A DNA stretch of 64,000 bases from Paracoccaceae bacterium (GCA_021741245.1 JAIOYF010000001.1:62001-126000); one strand, 5' to 3'. Shown: positions 1 through 8,552, counted from the stretch's first letter. Numbers and translations are program-made. The notes: generated from the letters alone by a model not told the origin.

Positions 1-535
1 GAACCGCCACATAGACCTGTGGTGCCAGCCGGAACGGTAACATGAAAAGCTGAATTGGGGCCTCTCCCATCAGGAAAAAGCTGGTAAAACCCGAGGCCCC
101 GTTCAGTCCGATGATGCGCGGCCAGTTGCGGACAGTGGGATCGGGCACGGGGATCACTTTTTGACCGTTGCGTGCCCTTTGGACAAAGAACTTGATCCCG
201 ATCAGCATCGACATCAAGCCAAGGAAAATGGCCAGATAGGTCGTCTCGACCAACCGATAGACCACTGCCGCCAAAAACACGCCAGCAATGCCCGATAGGG
301 ACATGGGCCAGACAAAGGCAAAGGGCACGGATTTGCGATAGGTCCATGCTACGATCAGGTCCATCACCACATAGGTGGGCAGCAAAACCGAGATTGCCGT
401 GGGGATATCAGACACCGACGCCACAAGCGGCATGGCGAGGGAGCCGATCATCCCGCCAAAACCCGCCTTGGCCAGCGCCACGAAAAAGACCGCAAAAGCG
501 GCCACGCCAAGGAACACCAGTGAATAATCCGCCAT
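1..535 (-). CDS. TauE/SafE-family membrane permease (3' end cut by window edge)
   Basis: About 178 N-terminal residues are visible; the rest lies beyond position 1. The protein starts MADYSLVFLGVAAFAV and has several hydrophobic spans. The early segment LAKAGFGGMIGSLAMPL matches the first conserved helix of TauE/SafE (DUF81) permeases, thought to export sulfite, sulfoacetate or other organic anions. The ATG at 535 is preceded by AAGG on the minus strand. A hairpin with a short T run separates it from the molybdenum hydroxylase genes upstream, so it may have its own promoter. Substrate cannot be told from the sequence. Confidence 0.8.
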   Translation of the reverse strand, partial: MADYSLVFLGVAAFAVFFVALAKAGFGGMIGSLAMPLVASVSDIPTAISVLLPTYVVMDLIVAWTYRKSVPFAFVWPMSLSGIAGVFLAAVVYRLVETTYLAIFLGLMSMLIGIKFFVQRARNGQKVIPVPDPTVRNWPRIIGLNGASGFTSFFLMGEAPIQLFMLPFRLAPQVYVAV

Positions 536-602
536 TGCGATCAGGCCTTGCTCTGGACGCAAAGAGTTGGCGTCTTTGTCATCGATTTTGGGTTCAACAA
601 AA

Positions 603-629
603 GGGCAAAGGGGGCGGCCCCCTTTGCCC
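603..629 (-). terminator. Rho-independent-like terminator after the molybdenum hydroxylase operon
   Basis: A perfect 12-bp stem (GGGCAAAGGGGG / CCCCCTTTGCCC) with a 3-nt loop lies 25 bases past the stop of the large Mo subunit. On the minus strand it is followed by TTTTGTT. The stem is strong but the T run is short, so partial read-through into the permease gene is possible. Confidence 0.65.
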
Positions 630-653
630 GTCATTCACTTTGGGCAGGCTGCC

Positions 654-3035
654 TTAGCCCGCGGCTGCATCCAGCGCGGTCAAAACCCGCTCTGGCGTCA
701 TTGGCATCTGCCACAGGCTGGCACCCAGCGGGGCCAGTGCATCATTGACCGCATTCAAAATGGCCGCTGGTGCGCCGCCCGTGCCTGCCTCACCCGCGCC
801 CTTGGCCCCGAGGACCGAGGTTTTGGTCGGCGTCTCGATATGGGCCACGGTGATGTCAGGCATCTCGGCGGCCATGGGCACCATATAATCGGCCATGGTG
901 GCGTTCAGCATCTGCCCTTCGGGGGAATAGTGACACTCCTCATAAAGTGCGCCACCGATGCCTTGCACCACGCCGCCCCGGATCTGCTCATCCACCAACA
1001 TCGGGTTGATGACGCGGCCACAATCCTCTACCGCCCAGAAATGCAGGACTTTGACAAAGCCGGTCTCGATATCCACCTCGACCTGCGCCGCCATCGCGCC
1101 ATTGGTAAAGACAAAGGGGAAATCGGTGACGCGGTAATGTCGGGTGGCAATCAACTCGGGCTTGAGGTCCGAAGGCAGTTCATTGCCCCGGTAATAGACC
1201 GTGCGCGCCAGATCGGCCAAGGTCATGCGCTTTGTGCCGTCGGGGTCGGTGACATTGCCGTTCTGGATGTCCAGCTTGTCCGGCGTGGTCTGCAACATCA
1301 CCGCAGCCACCTCCAACACCTGATCCTTCAGGGCCTGAGCGGCCTGCAGCATCGCCTCGCCGCCGATCCCCGCCCCGCGTGAGGCCCATGTCCCGCCGCC
1401 GTATGGGGTGGTCGCGGTATCGCCCGTCGTCACCTTGACCCGGTTCAGATCAACCCCGAACACCCCCGCCGCAATTTGTGCCAGAATGGCATTCGTGCCC
1501 TGCCCCTGTTCGGTGATGGATGACGACACATGCAGCGCGCCCCCGGCATCCAAACGCACGGTCGCGCCATCCTGACTGGCGATGGGTGCGCCGCCAATAC
1601 CATAGAACATCGGGCTTGGGTTTGTCACCTCGACCATCGAGACAAAGCCGATGCCGCGATAGACGCCGCGCTTGCGCGCCTCTGCCTGATCGGCGCGCAG
1701 GGTGTCGTAATCCATGATCTGGGTCAGTTTGCGCAGGGCGGCTTGGTGGCTCAGATCATCCAGCTTCATGCCAGAGGCCGAGGCCCGCGGATAGCTGTCA
1801 TCGGCCATCAGGTTGCGAAGCCGCAGATCAACCGGGTCCATCCCGATCAGGCGCGCGGCATCTTCCAAAAGGCCATCGCAAATGGCCATGGCAATCGGGT
1901 GCCCGACGGCGCGGTACTGGCACATCAGGGTCTTGTTCTGAAACACCACCCGCCCACGTGCACGGTAGTTTTCCAGCACATAGGGCGCACCGGTCAGGTT
2001 CAGCACCTGATTGCATTCAATGGCCGAGGTGCGCGGATACATCGAAAAGGGACCAATCCCGGTCAGATCGTCGAAATCAATGCCAACGATGGTGCCTGCC
2101 TCGGTCACGCCCATGCGGGCGCGCACGACATGGTCACGGGCGTGGATGTCGGTCACGAAACTTTCAAATCGGTCAGCGATGAACTTAACCGGTCTGCGCA
2201 GCAGTTTTGCGGCAGCGGCAGTGGCAATCTCATCGCCATAGGTGTGGATCTTGATCCCGAAAGAGCCACCCACATCGTTGGAAATCACGCGGATGTTTTC
2301 TTCGGGCAGGCCAAGGTGTTTGGAAAAGATCACCTGCATCATATGCGGGGCCTGACCGGAGTAATAGACGGTCAAATACTCCTCCGACGGATCGAAATCA
2401 CACACCGTGCCGCGCGATTCCAGTGTGACCCCGGTGTGGCGGCCAAAGCGGAACTCGCGCTCAACAATCTTGACGCCGGGGGTGGCAAAGGCGGCGTCAA
2501 TGTTGCCAGCATTGACCACACGTTCCCATGCAAGGTTTGATCCGAATTCGGGGTGGATCAGCGGGGCATCGGCCGAAAGGGCTGTTTCGGCGTCAAGGGT
2601 GGCAGGCAGGGGATCGTAATCCACCATGACGTGCTCACAAGCATCTTCGGCCAGCGCACGTGAGGTGGCGATGACCATGACAACGGGTTCCCCCTGCCAA
2701 CGGGCGACATCCAAGGCCAAGGGGTGCTGCGGGGCGGAACGCAGGCCCGCCAGGTGGGTCAGGACACCGACATAGGGGGTAACGTGCTGGGCCAGATCGG
2801 CTCCGGTATAGATTGCCACAACACCGGGGCAGGATTTCGCAGCCGTGGTGTCAATCGCAGTGATCCTTGCATGGGCATGGGGCGAGCGGACAAAGGAAGC
2901 ATGCACCATACGGGGCAGGCTTACGTCATCGACATAACGCCCGCGCCCCTGCAACAGGCGGGCCGCATCCGCGCGGGGCGCGCTTTGGCCGATATAGCGA
3001 TTGGGCTTGTCAAAGATATGGGTTGGGCCGGTCAT
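654..3035 (-). CDS. Xanthine dehydrogenase-family molybdopterin-binding (large) subunit
   Basis: 793 residues, the usual size for the catalytic large subunit of CoxL/xanthine-dehydrogenase-type molybdenum hydroxylases, which hydroxylate aldehydes or N-heterocycles using water. The start IGQSAPRADAARLLQGRGRY is the typical N-terminal motif. Further on come GGSFGIK, a YRAVGHPIA segment at the position of the family's YRGAGRPE, and near the C-terminus GAKGAGEAG with the expected catalytic Glu at about residue 749. The start at 3035 overlaps the stop of the 2Fe-2S subunit (ATGA), so the two are probably translationally coupled. The YRAVG variant argues against carbon monoxide as substrate; the real substrate is unknown. 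Confidence 0.93.
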   Translation of the reverse strand: MTGPTHIFDKPNRYIGQSAPRADAARLLQGRGRYVDDVSLPRMVHASFVRSPHAHARITAIDTTAAKSCPGVVAIYTGADLAQHVTPYVGVLTHLAGLRSAPQHPLALDVARWQGEPVVMVIATSRALAEDACEHVMVDYDPLPATLDAETALSADAPLIHPEFGSNLAWERVVNAGNIDAAFATPGVKIVEREFRFGRHTGVTLESRGTVCDFDPSEEYLTVYYSGQAPHMMQVIFSKHLGLPEENIRVISNDVGGSFGIKIHTYGDEIATAAAAKLLRRPVKFIADRFESFVTDIHARDHVVRARMGVTEAGTIVGIDFDDLTGIGPFSMYPRTSAIECNQVLNLTGAPYVLENYRARGRVVFQNKTLMCQYRAVGHPIAMAICDGLLEDAARLIGMDPVDLRLRNLMADDSYPRASASGMKLDDLSHQAALRKLTQIMDYDTLRADQAEARKRGVYRGIGFVSMVEVTNPSPMFYGIGGAPIASQDGATVRLDAGGALHVSSSITEQGQGTNAILAQIAAGVFGVDLNRVKVTTGDTATTPYGGGTWASRGAGIGGEAMLQAAQALKDQVLEVAAVMLQTTPDKLDIQNGNVTDPDGTKRMTLADLARTVYYRGNELPSDLKPELIATRHYRVTDFPFVFTNGAMAAQVEVDIETGFVKVLHFWAVEDCGRVINPMLVDEQIRGGVVQGIGGALYEECHYSPEGQMLNATMADYMVPMAAEMPDITVAHIETPTKTSVLGAKGAGEAGTGGAPAAILNAVNDALAPLGASLWQMPMTPERVLTALDAAAG

Positions 3036-3508
3036 GTGCGGGCCTCCTTGATCGTATCGCAAATCGCCTCGACCACCGCTTGATAGCCTGTGCAGCGGCA
3101 GTAATTGCCCGAGATATGGGCGCGGATCGCGTCGCGATCATCCGTGCCGCCCGCGTTGACATAGGCCAGCGCCGAAGCCAGCATGCCGGGTGTGCAAAAA
3201 CCGCATTGCAGGGCGTTGCGCTTTGTAAAGGCCGCTTGCAGTGCGGTGGACAGGCCCTGATCCGACAGCCCCTCAACCGTCGTTACGGTGCAACCGTTGG
3301 CTTGGGCCGCCAGCATCAGACAGCCGCGCACGGCCACCCCGTCAACCGTCAGCGTGCAGGCGCCGCAAACGCCATGCTCACAGCCGACATGGCTTCCGGT
3401 CAGGCCAAGGTCATTGCGCAGAAAGTCGACAAGATTCAGGCGGGACGGGACAGAGGCAGTGATGCGCTCTCCGTTGACGGTCAGATCAATCGCGACGGTT
3501 CGGGTCAT
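3032..3508 (-). CDS. 2Fe-2S subunit of molybdenum hydroxylase (CoxS-like)
   Basis: 158 residues with both iron-sulfur sites of the small subunit. The plant-ferredoxin-like site is C43, C48, C51 and C63 (CEHGVCGAC). The alpha-helical site is C102, C105, C137 and C139 (CGFC and CRC). It carries electrons from the Mo centre to the FAD subunit. The gene lies between the FAD subunit and the Mo subunit with 4-nt overlaps on both sides, giving the order FAD - FeS - Mo of CoxMSL-type operons. Confidence 0.95.
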   Translation of the reverse strand: MTRTVAIDLTVNGERITASVPSRLNLVDFLRNDLGLTGSHVGCEHGVCGACTLTVDGVAVRGCLMLAAQANGCTVTTVEGLSDQGLSTALQAAFTKRNALQCGFCTPGMLASALAYVNAGGTDDRDAIRAHISGNYCRCTGYQAVVEAICDTIKEART

Positions 3509-4329
3509 TGCGTCATTCCTTGCAGGGCGCGGGTCAGGGCAACGGCGGCCAATCGTTGGCGGGTGGCAGCACTGGCTTTGACATCACCTGTAAACGCAAT
3601 GGCTGACAGATGGTGAAGGGCGGATTGGACGTCTGGGTTCGTGTTCAAGGCCTGTTCCAAGGCAGGCAGGCGCAGCGGACGGTCCGCCACACCAAAGAAT
3701 GCCACGCGGTGCCCCTGCGCCGTGCGGGCAACAACTGCGCCCGCCAAGGCATAGTCGCCATGCCGCTGGGTCAATTCGTGAAACCCAAAGCGATGGTCTG
3801 AAAGCGCTACCGGATAGTGGATTGCCACAATCAACTCATCTGGCGCGCGCGCCGTTTCATAATATCCCAGATAGAATTCGTCGGCGTCGATCACGCGTGT
3901 GCCGTCCGGCCCTGCAAGTTCGATCTTGGCACCAAGGGCCAGCGCAAGGGCGGGCATTTCGGCAGCGGGGTCCCCCAAGGCAATGGTGCCGCCAAGGGTT
4001 CCGCGATTGCGGATCGCATCATGTGCGATATGCGGAAGCGCCATGCCAAACAGGGGCAGGGCGGCCATGACCTCGGCGCTGGCGGCCAATTCGGCATAGC
4101 GGGTCATTGCGCCAATGCGAATGGAACTTCCATCGCGACTGATTCCCCGCAACTCTGCAAGATCGGCAAGATCAATCAATGCGCTGGGGCTTGCGACGCG
4201 GAAATTCATCATCGGCATCAGGCTTTGCCCCCCCGCCAATGGCATCGCGTCGCCGTCTGAGCTGGCCAGCAGTGCAATCGCGGCGTCCAGCGTTGCTGGT
4301 CGCAAATAGTCGAAGTCCGGTGCCTTCAT
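3505..4329 (-). CDS. FAD-binding (medium) subunit of molybdenum hydroxylase (CoxM-like)
   Basis: 274 residues. It begins MKAPDFDYLRPATLDAAIAL, the usual start of CoxM-type FAD subunits. The FAD-binding motifs AGGQSLMP (about residue 32) and GTLGGTIALGDPAAE are present. It passes electrons from the 2Fe-2S subunit to the external acceptor. I chose the ATG at 4329; an ATG at 4341 would add MGGT. Longer in-frame extension runs into the divergent promoter of the OsmC gene and has no family match. First gene of the three-gene operon. Confidence 0.92.
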   Translation of the reverse strand: MKAPDFDYLRPATLDAAIALLASSDGDAMPLAGGQSLMPMMNFRVASPSALIDLADLAELRGISRDGSSIRIGAMTRYAELAASAEVMAALPLFGMALPHIAHDAIRNRGTLGGTIALGDPAAEMPALALALGAKIELAGPDGTRVIDADEFYLGYYETARAPDELIVAIHYPVALSDHRFGFHELTQRHGDYALAGAVVARTAQGHRVAFFGVADRPLRLPALEQALNTNPDVQSALHHLSAIAFTGDVKASAATRQRLAAVALTRALQGMTQ

Positions 4330-4384
4330 CGTGCCCCCCATGACCGAAAACAATGCCCGGCCTTTACGTCGTTCCGCTTCTAAG

Positions 4385-4398
4385 TTATCGACTAATAA
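4385..4398. promoter_or_regulatory. Candidate TetR operator, site A
   Basis: TTATCGACTAATAA lies in the divergent promoter between the FAD subunit (start 4329) and the first OsmC gene (start 4426). It shares TTATCG-N4-ATAA with TTATCGGTTGATAA at 6641-6654 and, with one mismatch, the complement of 6706-6719. All three lie close to the TetR gene at 5474-6118. Assignment to that regulator is inferred from position and similarity. Confidence 0.4.
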
Positions 4399-4425
4399 AT
4401 AAGGATCAAGCAAGGATGCAAGGCC

Positions 4426-4905
4426 ATGGTTCAGATCAAGCAAAAAACTACGATCATCGCGCGGCAATCGGGGGTCGGGCAGACACATTCGCGCAGCCAC
4501 GTTCGCGTTCGTGATGTCTACAACATCATCGACGAGCCGCTGGAGCGGGAGGGCAGCAATCTTGGGCTATCGCCGACCGAAACCATGATGTCGGCTCTGA
4601 TTGGTTGCACCAATGTGATTTCAAAGAAAATCGCCAAGAAAATGGGCGTCGCTTTTGGCGAGATGAAGATCGATATGTCCTATAGCTTCAACCGGCTTGG
4701 AACGATGCTGCAAGAAGAGGTAAACGTGCCCTTCAATGATGTCGTGATGGACATCAGTGTGGAAACGGACGCGACGCCTGAGCAGATGGCGGAAATCAAG
4801 TCTGAGCTTGAAAAGTACTGCCCGGTGGCAAAGGTATTCCGCGCCGCAGGGATGACGATTACCGAAAACTGGTCAACGCGCCCGCTGTCGTCACACAGCC
4901 ATTGA
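4426..4905 (+). CDS. OsmC-family thiol peroxidase-like protein
   Basis: 159 residues with the OsmC/Ohr fold pattern. The two redox cysteines of the family are present: C61 in LIGCTNV on the long central helix and C132 in YCPVAKV. OsmC/Ohr proteins reduce organic hydroperoxides in the cytoplasm. The next gene, 25 bases on, encodes a peroxiredoxin-like protein, so the two probably form a small peroxide-detoxifying operon. A candidate TetR operator overlaps the promoter region. A second OsmC protein is encoded at 6131-6622. Confidence 0.88.
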   Translation: MVQIKQKTTIIARQSGVGQTHSRSHVRVRDVYNIIDEPLEREGSNLGLSPTETMMSALIGCTNVISKKIAKKMGVAFGEMKIDMSYSFNRLGTMLQEEVNVPFNDVVMDISVETDATPEQMAEIKSELEKYCPVAKVFRAAGMTITENWSTRPLSSHSH

Positions 4906-4930
4906 GCGCCCCATAGAAAGGACCTTCAAG

Positions 4931-5455
4931 ATGTCAAACAAACTGATGCCCGACACGCAGGCCCCCGCCCTTTCCTTGCCACTGGTCGGTGGCGGCACGT
5001 GGAGTCTGGCCGACCAGACCCCCAAGAACTTTACCATGGTGATCTTCTATCGTGGGCTGCATTGCCCTGTGTGCAAGATGTACCTGACAAAGCTGAACGG
5101 GTTGATCGACATGGCTGCGGCTGCGGGGGTTAACGTAGTTGCGGCCTCAATGGACCCAGAGGATCGCGCAACCAAGACCAAGGCCGACTGGGGGCTGGAC
5201 AATGTGCAGATCGCCTATGGCGTAACCGCACAAGACGTTCACAATTGGGGCCTTTACCTCTCGACCTCGATCAAAGAGGCCGAGAATGCCCAGTTCGCAG
5301 AACCGGGTCTGTTCTGGGTGCGTCCAGATGGGCGCCTTTATCTGATCGACATTTCCAACATGCCTTGGGCGCGCCCGGATGTGGAATTCCTGCTGTCCAA
5401 GGTGCAATTCGCGATGGACAACAGCTATCCCGCACGCGGCACCACGGCGGCCTGA
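4931..5455 (+). CDS. Peroxiredoxin-like (AhpC/TSA) family protein
   Basis: 174 residues of thioredoxin fold. The sequence DTQAPALSLPLVGGGTWSL is the typical AhpC/TSA N-terminus. The active-site region reads HCPVCKMYL, with C45 and C48 forming a CxxC pair where classical peroxiredoxins have PxxxTxxC; this places it in the peroxiredoxin-like group with uncertain substrate. No signal peptide. It follows the OsmC gene with a clear AGAAAGGA ribosome site, so a shared role in peroxide or thiol-disulfide chemistry is likely. Confidence 0.85.
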   Translation: MSNKLMPDTQAPALSLPLVGGGTWSLADQTPKNFTMVIFYRGLHCPVCKMYLTKLNGLIDMAAAAGVNVVAASMDPEDRATKTKADWGLDNVQIAYGVTAQDVHNWGLYLSTSIKEAENAQFAEPGLFWVRPDGRLYLIDISNMPWARPDVEFLLSKVQFAMDNSYPARGTTAA

Positions 5456-5460
5456 CCCTT

Positions 5461-5492
5461 TCGCGACCGGCCCCTATGTGGGCTGGTCGCGA
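5461..5492. terminator. Possible bidirectional terminator between convergent genes
   Basis: An inverted repeat TCGCGACC ... GGTCGCGA, with an inner GCCC/GGGC pairing, sits between the peroxiredoxin-like gene (stop 5455) and the TetR gene (stop 5474) and includes the TetR stop codon. No T run follows on either strand, so function as a Rho-independent terminator is uncertain. Confidence 0.4.
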
Positions 5493-6118
5493 TGCAGCTT
5501 GATGTGCAGCCCGGCCATGAAGGCGGCCACGGCATCAGCGATCACGCGGTGTTTTTGCGTCTCTAGTGTGCTTTCATAAATCAGATCGCGTACGCCGTAA
5601 TAAAAGATCCCGCCGTGCATCACCCAAGCAAACTCAATCTCGCAATCCTTTGCGGGCTGGTCTGGCAGACCCATTTCGGCGCGGGCTTCCTTCAGAATTG
5701 GTTCCAAGATCCGTTGGCGCACAAGCTGCATGTAGCGGCGGTTGATATCCACGCCTTTCAGGCCTGAAAACAGATAGATACGCATCCACTGACGGTTAAA
5801 GATCACATCAGTGTAGACGTTGTAAAATTCATTCAGCCGATCAATCAGCGGGCGGCTGCGGTCGCGCAACAGATCTTCCCATTCGGGTCGCCAGCGATTG
5901 ACATAGACCGCATCGTAAACCTCGGAAATCAGGTCTTCCTTGGAGGGGAAATAGCGATACAGAAGCGGTTGCGTGACCCCCAGTTTGCGGGCCAGACCAC
6001 GGGTCGAACTTTCAAAACCTTCATCGGCGAAGAAATCAATCGCCTTGGTTATGAAATCCTCGCGCCGTTCGCCCGACGACAGTCGCTTTCGTTTGGGTTT
6101 GTCGTCGGAGTCAATCAT
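5474..6118 (-). CDS. TetR-family transcriptional regulator
   Basis: 214 residues. The N-terminal helix-turn-helix is clear: ITKAIDFFADEGFESSTRGL then KLGVTQPLLYRYFPSKEDLI (about residues 22-62). The C-terminal ligand domain is not diagnostic. The gene follows the second OsmC gene by 12 bases and is probably co-transcribed with it from the promoter near 6640-6700. Similar palindromes at 4385, 6641 and 6706 suggest it controls both OsmC promoters and the cyclase/GST operon and represses itself. The inducer is unknown; a reactive or aromatic substrate would fit the context. Confidence 0.92.
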   Translation of the reverse strand: MIDSDDKPKRKRLSSGERREDFITKAIDFFADEGFESSTRGLARKLGVTQPLLYRYFPSKEDLISEVYDAVYVNRWRPEWEDLLRDRSRPLIDRLNEFYNVYTDVIFNRQWMRIYLFSGLKGVDINRRYMQLVRQRILEPILKEARAEMGLPDQPAKDCEIEFAWVMHGGIFYYGVRDLIYESTLETQKHRVIADAVAAFMAGLHIKLHRDQPT

Positions 6119-6130
6119 ACCATTATCCCA

Positions 6131-6622
6131 TCAGGCGTCTTGCCAAGTGTCTTCGATCTTTAGCCTGTGCCCTACAGCCAGCCCTTGCATCAGGGTCGTT
6201 TCTATAAAGCAGCCTTTCTTGGCGGCGGCAATCAGGCGATGCTGGTCCTCTTGTGACGCGGTGCTGTCCAGATCAATATCAAGATCAAACCCGACGGGCG
6301 AGGTCTCATAGGGCTCGTTTCCAAGTTGCTCGCCCTTCCAATGTAGCCGCGCTTTCACTTCGACCGTGCCGATATTGACCTTCAGCCGTTTTGAAAAGGC
6401 GCGGATCTGGGTCATAAGGCAGCCGGTCAGGGCAGCCGTGAACAAGGCAAGGGGAGGGGGCGCGGTTCCATCACCGCCATGGAACGGCCCCTCATCCGTG
6501 GCCAGATCGAAGCTTTCCTTCATGGTCGGCCATTCGACGTGGATGTCATTTCGCATCTTGCCCGACGAGATGCCGGTCCCCTCAAAGATCACCTCAAAGG
6601 TCTTTCGGTCTTGGCCGGTCAT
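6131..6622 (-). CDS. OsmC-family protein (second copy)
   Basis: 163 residues, an OsmC-family member only distantly similar to the one at 4426. C68 in LTGCLMTQ and C138 in KKGCFIE are the two candidate redox cysteines; the second sits in a GCFIE context instead of YCPV. The start at 6622 has a GGGGAGAG ribosome site. It is the promoter-proximal gene of an OsmC-TetR operon and diverges from the cyclase gene at 6746. Likely a cytoplasmic hydroperoxide reductase or a related thiol protein. Confidence 0.85.
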   Translation of the reverse strand: MTGQDRKTFEVIFEGTGISSGKMRNDIHVEWPTMKESFDLATDEGPFHGGDGTAPPPLALFTAALTGCLMTQIRAFSKRLKVNIGTVEVKARLHWKGEQLGNEPYETSPVGFDLDIDLDSTASQEDQHRLIAAAKKGCFIETTLMQGLAVGHRLKIEDTWQDA

Positions 6623-6640
6623 GTTTCTCTCCCCGTTTGA

Positions 6641-6654
6641 TTATCGGTTGATAA
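6641..6654. promoter_or_regulatory. Candidate TetR operator, site B
   Basis: TTATCGGTTGATAA has perfect 5-bp arms (TTATC/GATAA). It lies 19 bases upstream of the second OsmC start and overlaps GATAAT (6640-6645 on the minus strand), a good candidate -10 box. Binding here would block the OsmC-TetR operon, which fits autoregulation. Confidence 0.45.
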
Positions 6655-6683
6655 CATAATTTATCCCCCAGCACGCAAGCCCA

Positions 6684-6719
6684 TTGACAGCCCCCCGGAA
6701 TTAATTTGTCATTCGATAA
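6684..6719 (+). promoter_or_regulatory. Putative promoter of the cyclase operon with overlapping operator site C
   Basis: TTGACA at 6684-6689 is a consensus -35 box. Seventeen bases later TGTCAT (6707-6712) is a weak -10 candidate. The motif TTGTCATTCGATAA (6706-6719) covers the -10 region and on the other strand reads TTATCGAATGACAA, matching sites A and B apart from one arm base. Position over the -10 box fits repression by the neighbouring TetR protein. Confidence 0.45.
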
Positions 6720-6745
6720 ATAAGGCCACCAAAGGGGGAAGACCC

Positions 6746-7702
6746 GTGACCAAGCTGACACGGCAAGATATCTATGAAACTGCAAAGGAATTGTCGAACT
6801 GGGGCCGTTGGGGCGACGATGACCAGATCGGGACGCTGAACAACGTGTCGCCTGCCGATATCGTTGCGGCTGCAGGGTTGATCAAAAAGGGCAAGACCTT
6901 TGCCTTGGGTCTGAACCTGAAGGAAAAGATCCAGTCGGGCCTGTTTGGGGGCCGTTGGAACATGATCCACCAGATGATGGCGACTGGCACCGATGCCGTG
7001 ACGGGTGAGCAAGATGGCGATGGTAAGGCTTATCTGCGCTATGCCGACGATGCCATCAACCTGCCCTGTCAGGGCAGCACGCAGTGGGACGCGCTGTGCC
7101 ACATCTTCCTCGATGACAAGATGTATAACGGCTATCCCGCCACGGACGTCACGGTGAATGGTGCCAAGCGTTTGGGCATTGAACATGTCCGCGATAAAAT
7201 GGTGGGGCGCGGTGTTCTGCTGGATATTGCCCGCTGGAAAGGCGTGGACAGTCTGGACGATGGCTATCCCATAACCAATGCCGATTTGGATGGCTGCGCC
7301 GCCGCCCAAGGCGTGCAGATCCGCAAGGGCGATTTCGTGATCGTGCGCACCGGGCATCAGGAACGTTGCCTAAAGGCTGGCGATTGGACCGGCTATGCCG
7401 GGGGCGATGCACCGGGTCTGGCGTTTGAAACCGCTCGTTGGATCAAGGGGCACGACATCGCCGCCATCTGCGCCGATACATGGGGCTGTGAGGTTCGCCC
7501 GAATGAAACATCCGAGGCGAACCAGCCGTGGCACTGGGTTGTGATCCCCGCCATCGGCATTTCGATGGGCGAGATCTTCTACGTCAAGGAACTGGCCGAG
7601 GACTGCGCAGAGGATCGGGTCTATGAATTCTTCTTCACCGCGCCGCCGCTGCATATTCCTGGCGCCGCCGGTTCGCCTATTAACCCGCAGGCGATCAAAT
7701 GA
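6746..7702 (+). CDS. Cyclase-family (kynurenine formamidase-like) metal hydrolase
   Basis: 318 residues of the PF04199 cyclase family, which hydrolyses amide, formamide or lactone bonds. The metal-site region reads GSTQWDALCHIF, where the family motif is HxGTHxDxxxH; Gln in place of the second His is typical of a longer subfamily of this size. A second motif ICADTWGCEV lies near residue 245. Translation starts at GTG 6746, preceded by AAAGGGGG. It is followed with an ATGA overlap by a glutathione S-transferase, so the two are probably coupled. Substrate unknown. Confidence 0.87.
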   Translation: MTKLTRQDIYETAKELSNWGRWGDDDQIGTLNNVSPADIVAAAGLIKKGKTFALGLNLKEKIQSGLFGGRWNMIHQMMATGTDAVTGEQDGDGKAYLRYADDAINLPCQGSTQWDALCHIFLDDKMYNGYPATDVTVNGAKRLGIEHVRDKMVGRGVLLDIARWKGVDSLDDGYPITNADLDGCAAAQGVQIRKGDFVIVRTGHQERCLKAGDWTGYAGGDAPGLAFETARWIKGHDIAAICADTWGCEVRPNETSEANQPWHWVVIPAIGISMGEIFYVKELAEDCAEDRVYEFFFTAPPLHIPGAAGSPINPQAIK

Positions 7703-8322
7703 TCCTCTGGGGGCGGGCCAGCTCGGCCAATGTGCAAAAGGTGCTGTGGGCAATGGCCGAACTCGGCCTGCCCTTTGAGCATCGGATTGTCGGTGGAAAA
7801 TATGGCGGGCTGGACGGGCCGGATTTTGCCCGTCTAACGCCGGTGCGTCGGGTGCCGGTTTTGCAAGATGGCGATCTTTCCCTGTGGGAAAGCCACGCCA
7901 TTTTGCGCCATCTTGCCCGGCGGGAAGGGAAACTTGGCAGGGCTGACGGGGTGGTTGATATGTGGATGGAGTTCGGCTCCACCACCTTGCAGCCGCCATT
8001 CATTGCGGTGTTCTGGCAGCAGGTGCGCATGCTGCCCGCGGACCGGGATGAAAGGGTCATGGCGACCAACCTTGGCGCGCTGAAATCTGCGCTGGCGATG
8101 TTGGAGGCAGGTTTGGCTGATGGCCGTGCCTATATCGGGGGGGCAGAATTCTCGGTGGCTGATATTGCTTTGGGCAGCCTGTTCTATCGGATCCTTGATC
8201 TTTTCCCCGATATCCTTTCTTCCACGCCCCATGTTGCGGATTGGCAGGCACGGATTGCTGCGCGGCCCGGCTACCAGACATACATCGCCACATCCTATGA
8301 TGAGCTGAAAGTGACATCGTGA
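7699..8322 (+). CDS. Glutathione S-transferase family protein
   Basis: 207 residues. The N-terminal thioredoxin-like half carries WGRASSANVQKVLWAMAELG with the active-site Ser-rich turn, the cis-Pro segment RRVPVLQDG and the glutathione gamma-glutamyl site WESHAIL. The helical C-terminal half has FSVADIALG. It would conjugate or isomerise electrophiles with glutathione in the cytoplasm. It overlaps the cyclase gene by ATGA and the next small gene by GTGA. A second, different GST lies at 9434-10072. Confidence 0.9.
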   Translation: MILWGRASSANVQKVLWAMAELGLPFEHRIVGGKYGGLDGPDFARLTPVRRVPVLQDGDLSLWESHAILRHLARREGKLGRADGVVDMWMEFGSTTLQPPFIAVFWQQVRMLPADRDERVMATNLGALKSALAMLEAGLADGRAYIGGAEFSVADIALGSLFYRILDLFPDILSSTPHVADWQARIAARPGYQTYIATSYDELKVTS

Positions 8323-8549
8323 TCCCAGCCCGCTATGCACCCATTGCCTTTGGCTTTTTTCTGTCGCTGATCATGTCGGGGCTGATTTCTGGCGTCTCGA
8401 CCATCTCGGCCCTTGGCGCGGGGGCTGTTTTGTCCAGCATTTGGTTGAAGGCGTGGCTGTCCAGTTGGCTGGTGGCCTTTCCTTCGGTCCTGATTGTGGC
8501 ACCCATTGCAAGGCGGATCGTCGGGCGGCTGGTCAAGCCGCCCGCCTGA
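8319..8549 (+). CDS. Small DUF2798-type membrane protein
   Basis: 76 residues with two predicted transmembrane helices (about residues 8-30 and 46-66). The pattern FFLSLIMSGLISGVSTI ... WLVAFPSVLIVAPIAR matches DUF2798 proteins, whose function is unknown. Start is GTG at 8319 inside the GST stop codon region (GTGA), so translation is probably coupled. Last gene of the cyclase-GST operon; it converges on the MBL-fold gene three bases away. Confidence 0.8.
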   Translation: MIPARYAPIAFGFFLSLIMSGLISGVSTISALGAGAVLSSIWLKAWLSSWLVAFPSVLIVAPIARRIVGRLVKPPA

Positions 8550-8552
8550 CAT

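Noticed and set aside
1530-2540. A 336-codon open frame on the plus strand
   Set aside because: Opposite the molybdenum hydroxylase large subunit; composition and lack of motif mark it as a shadow.
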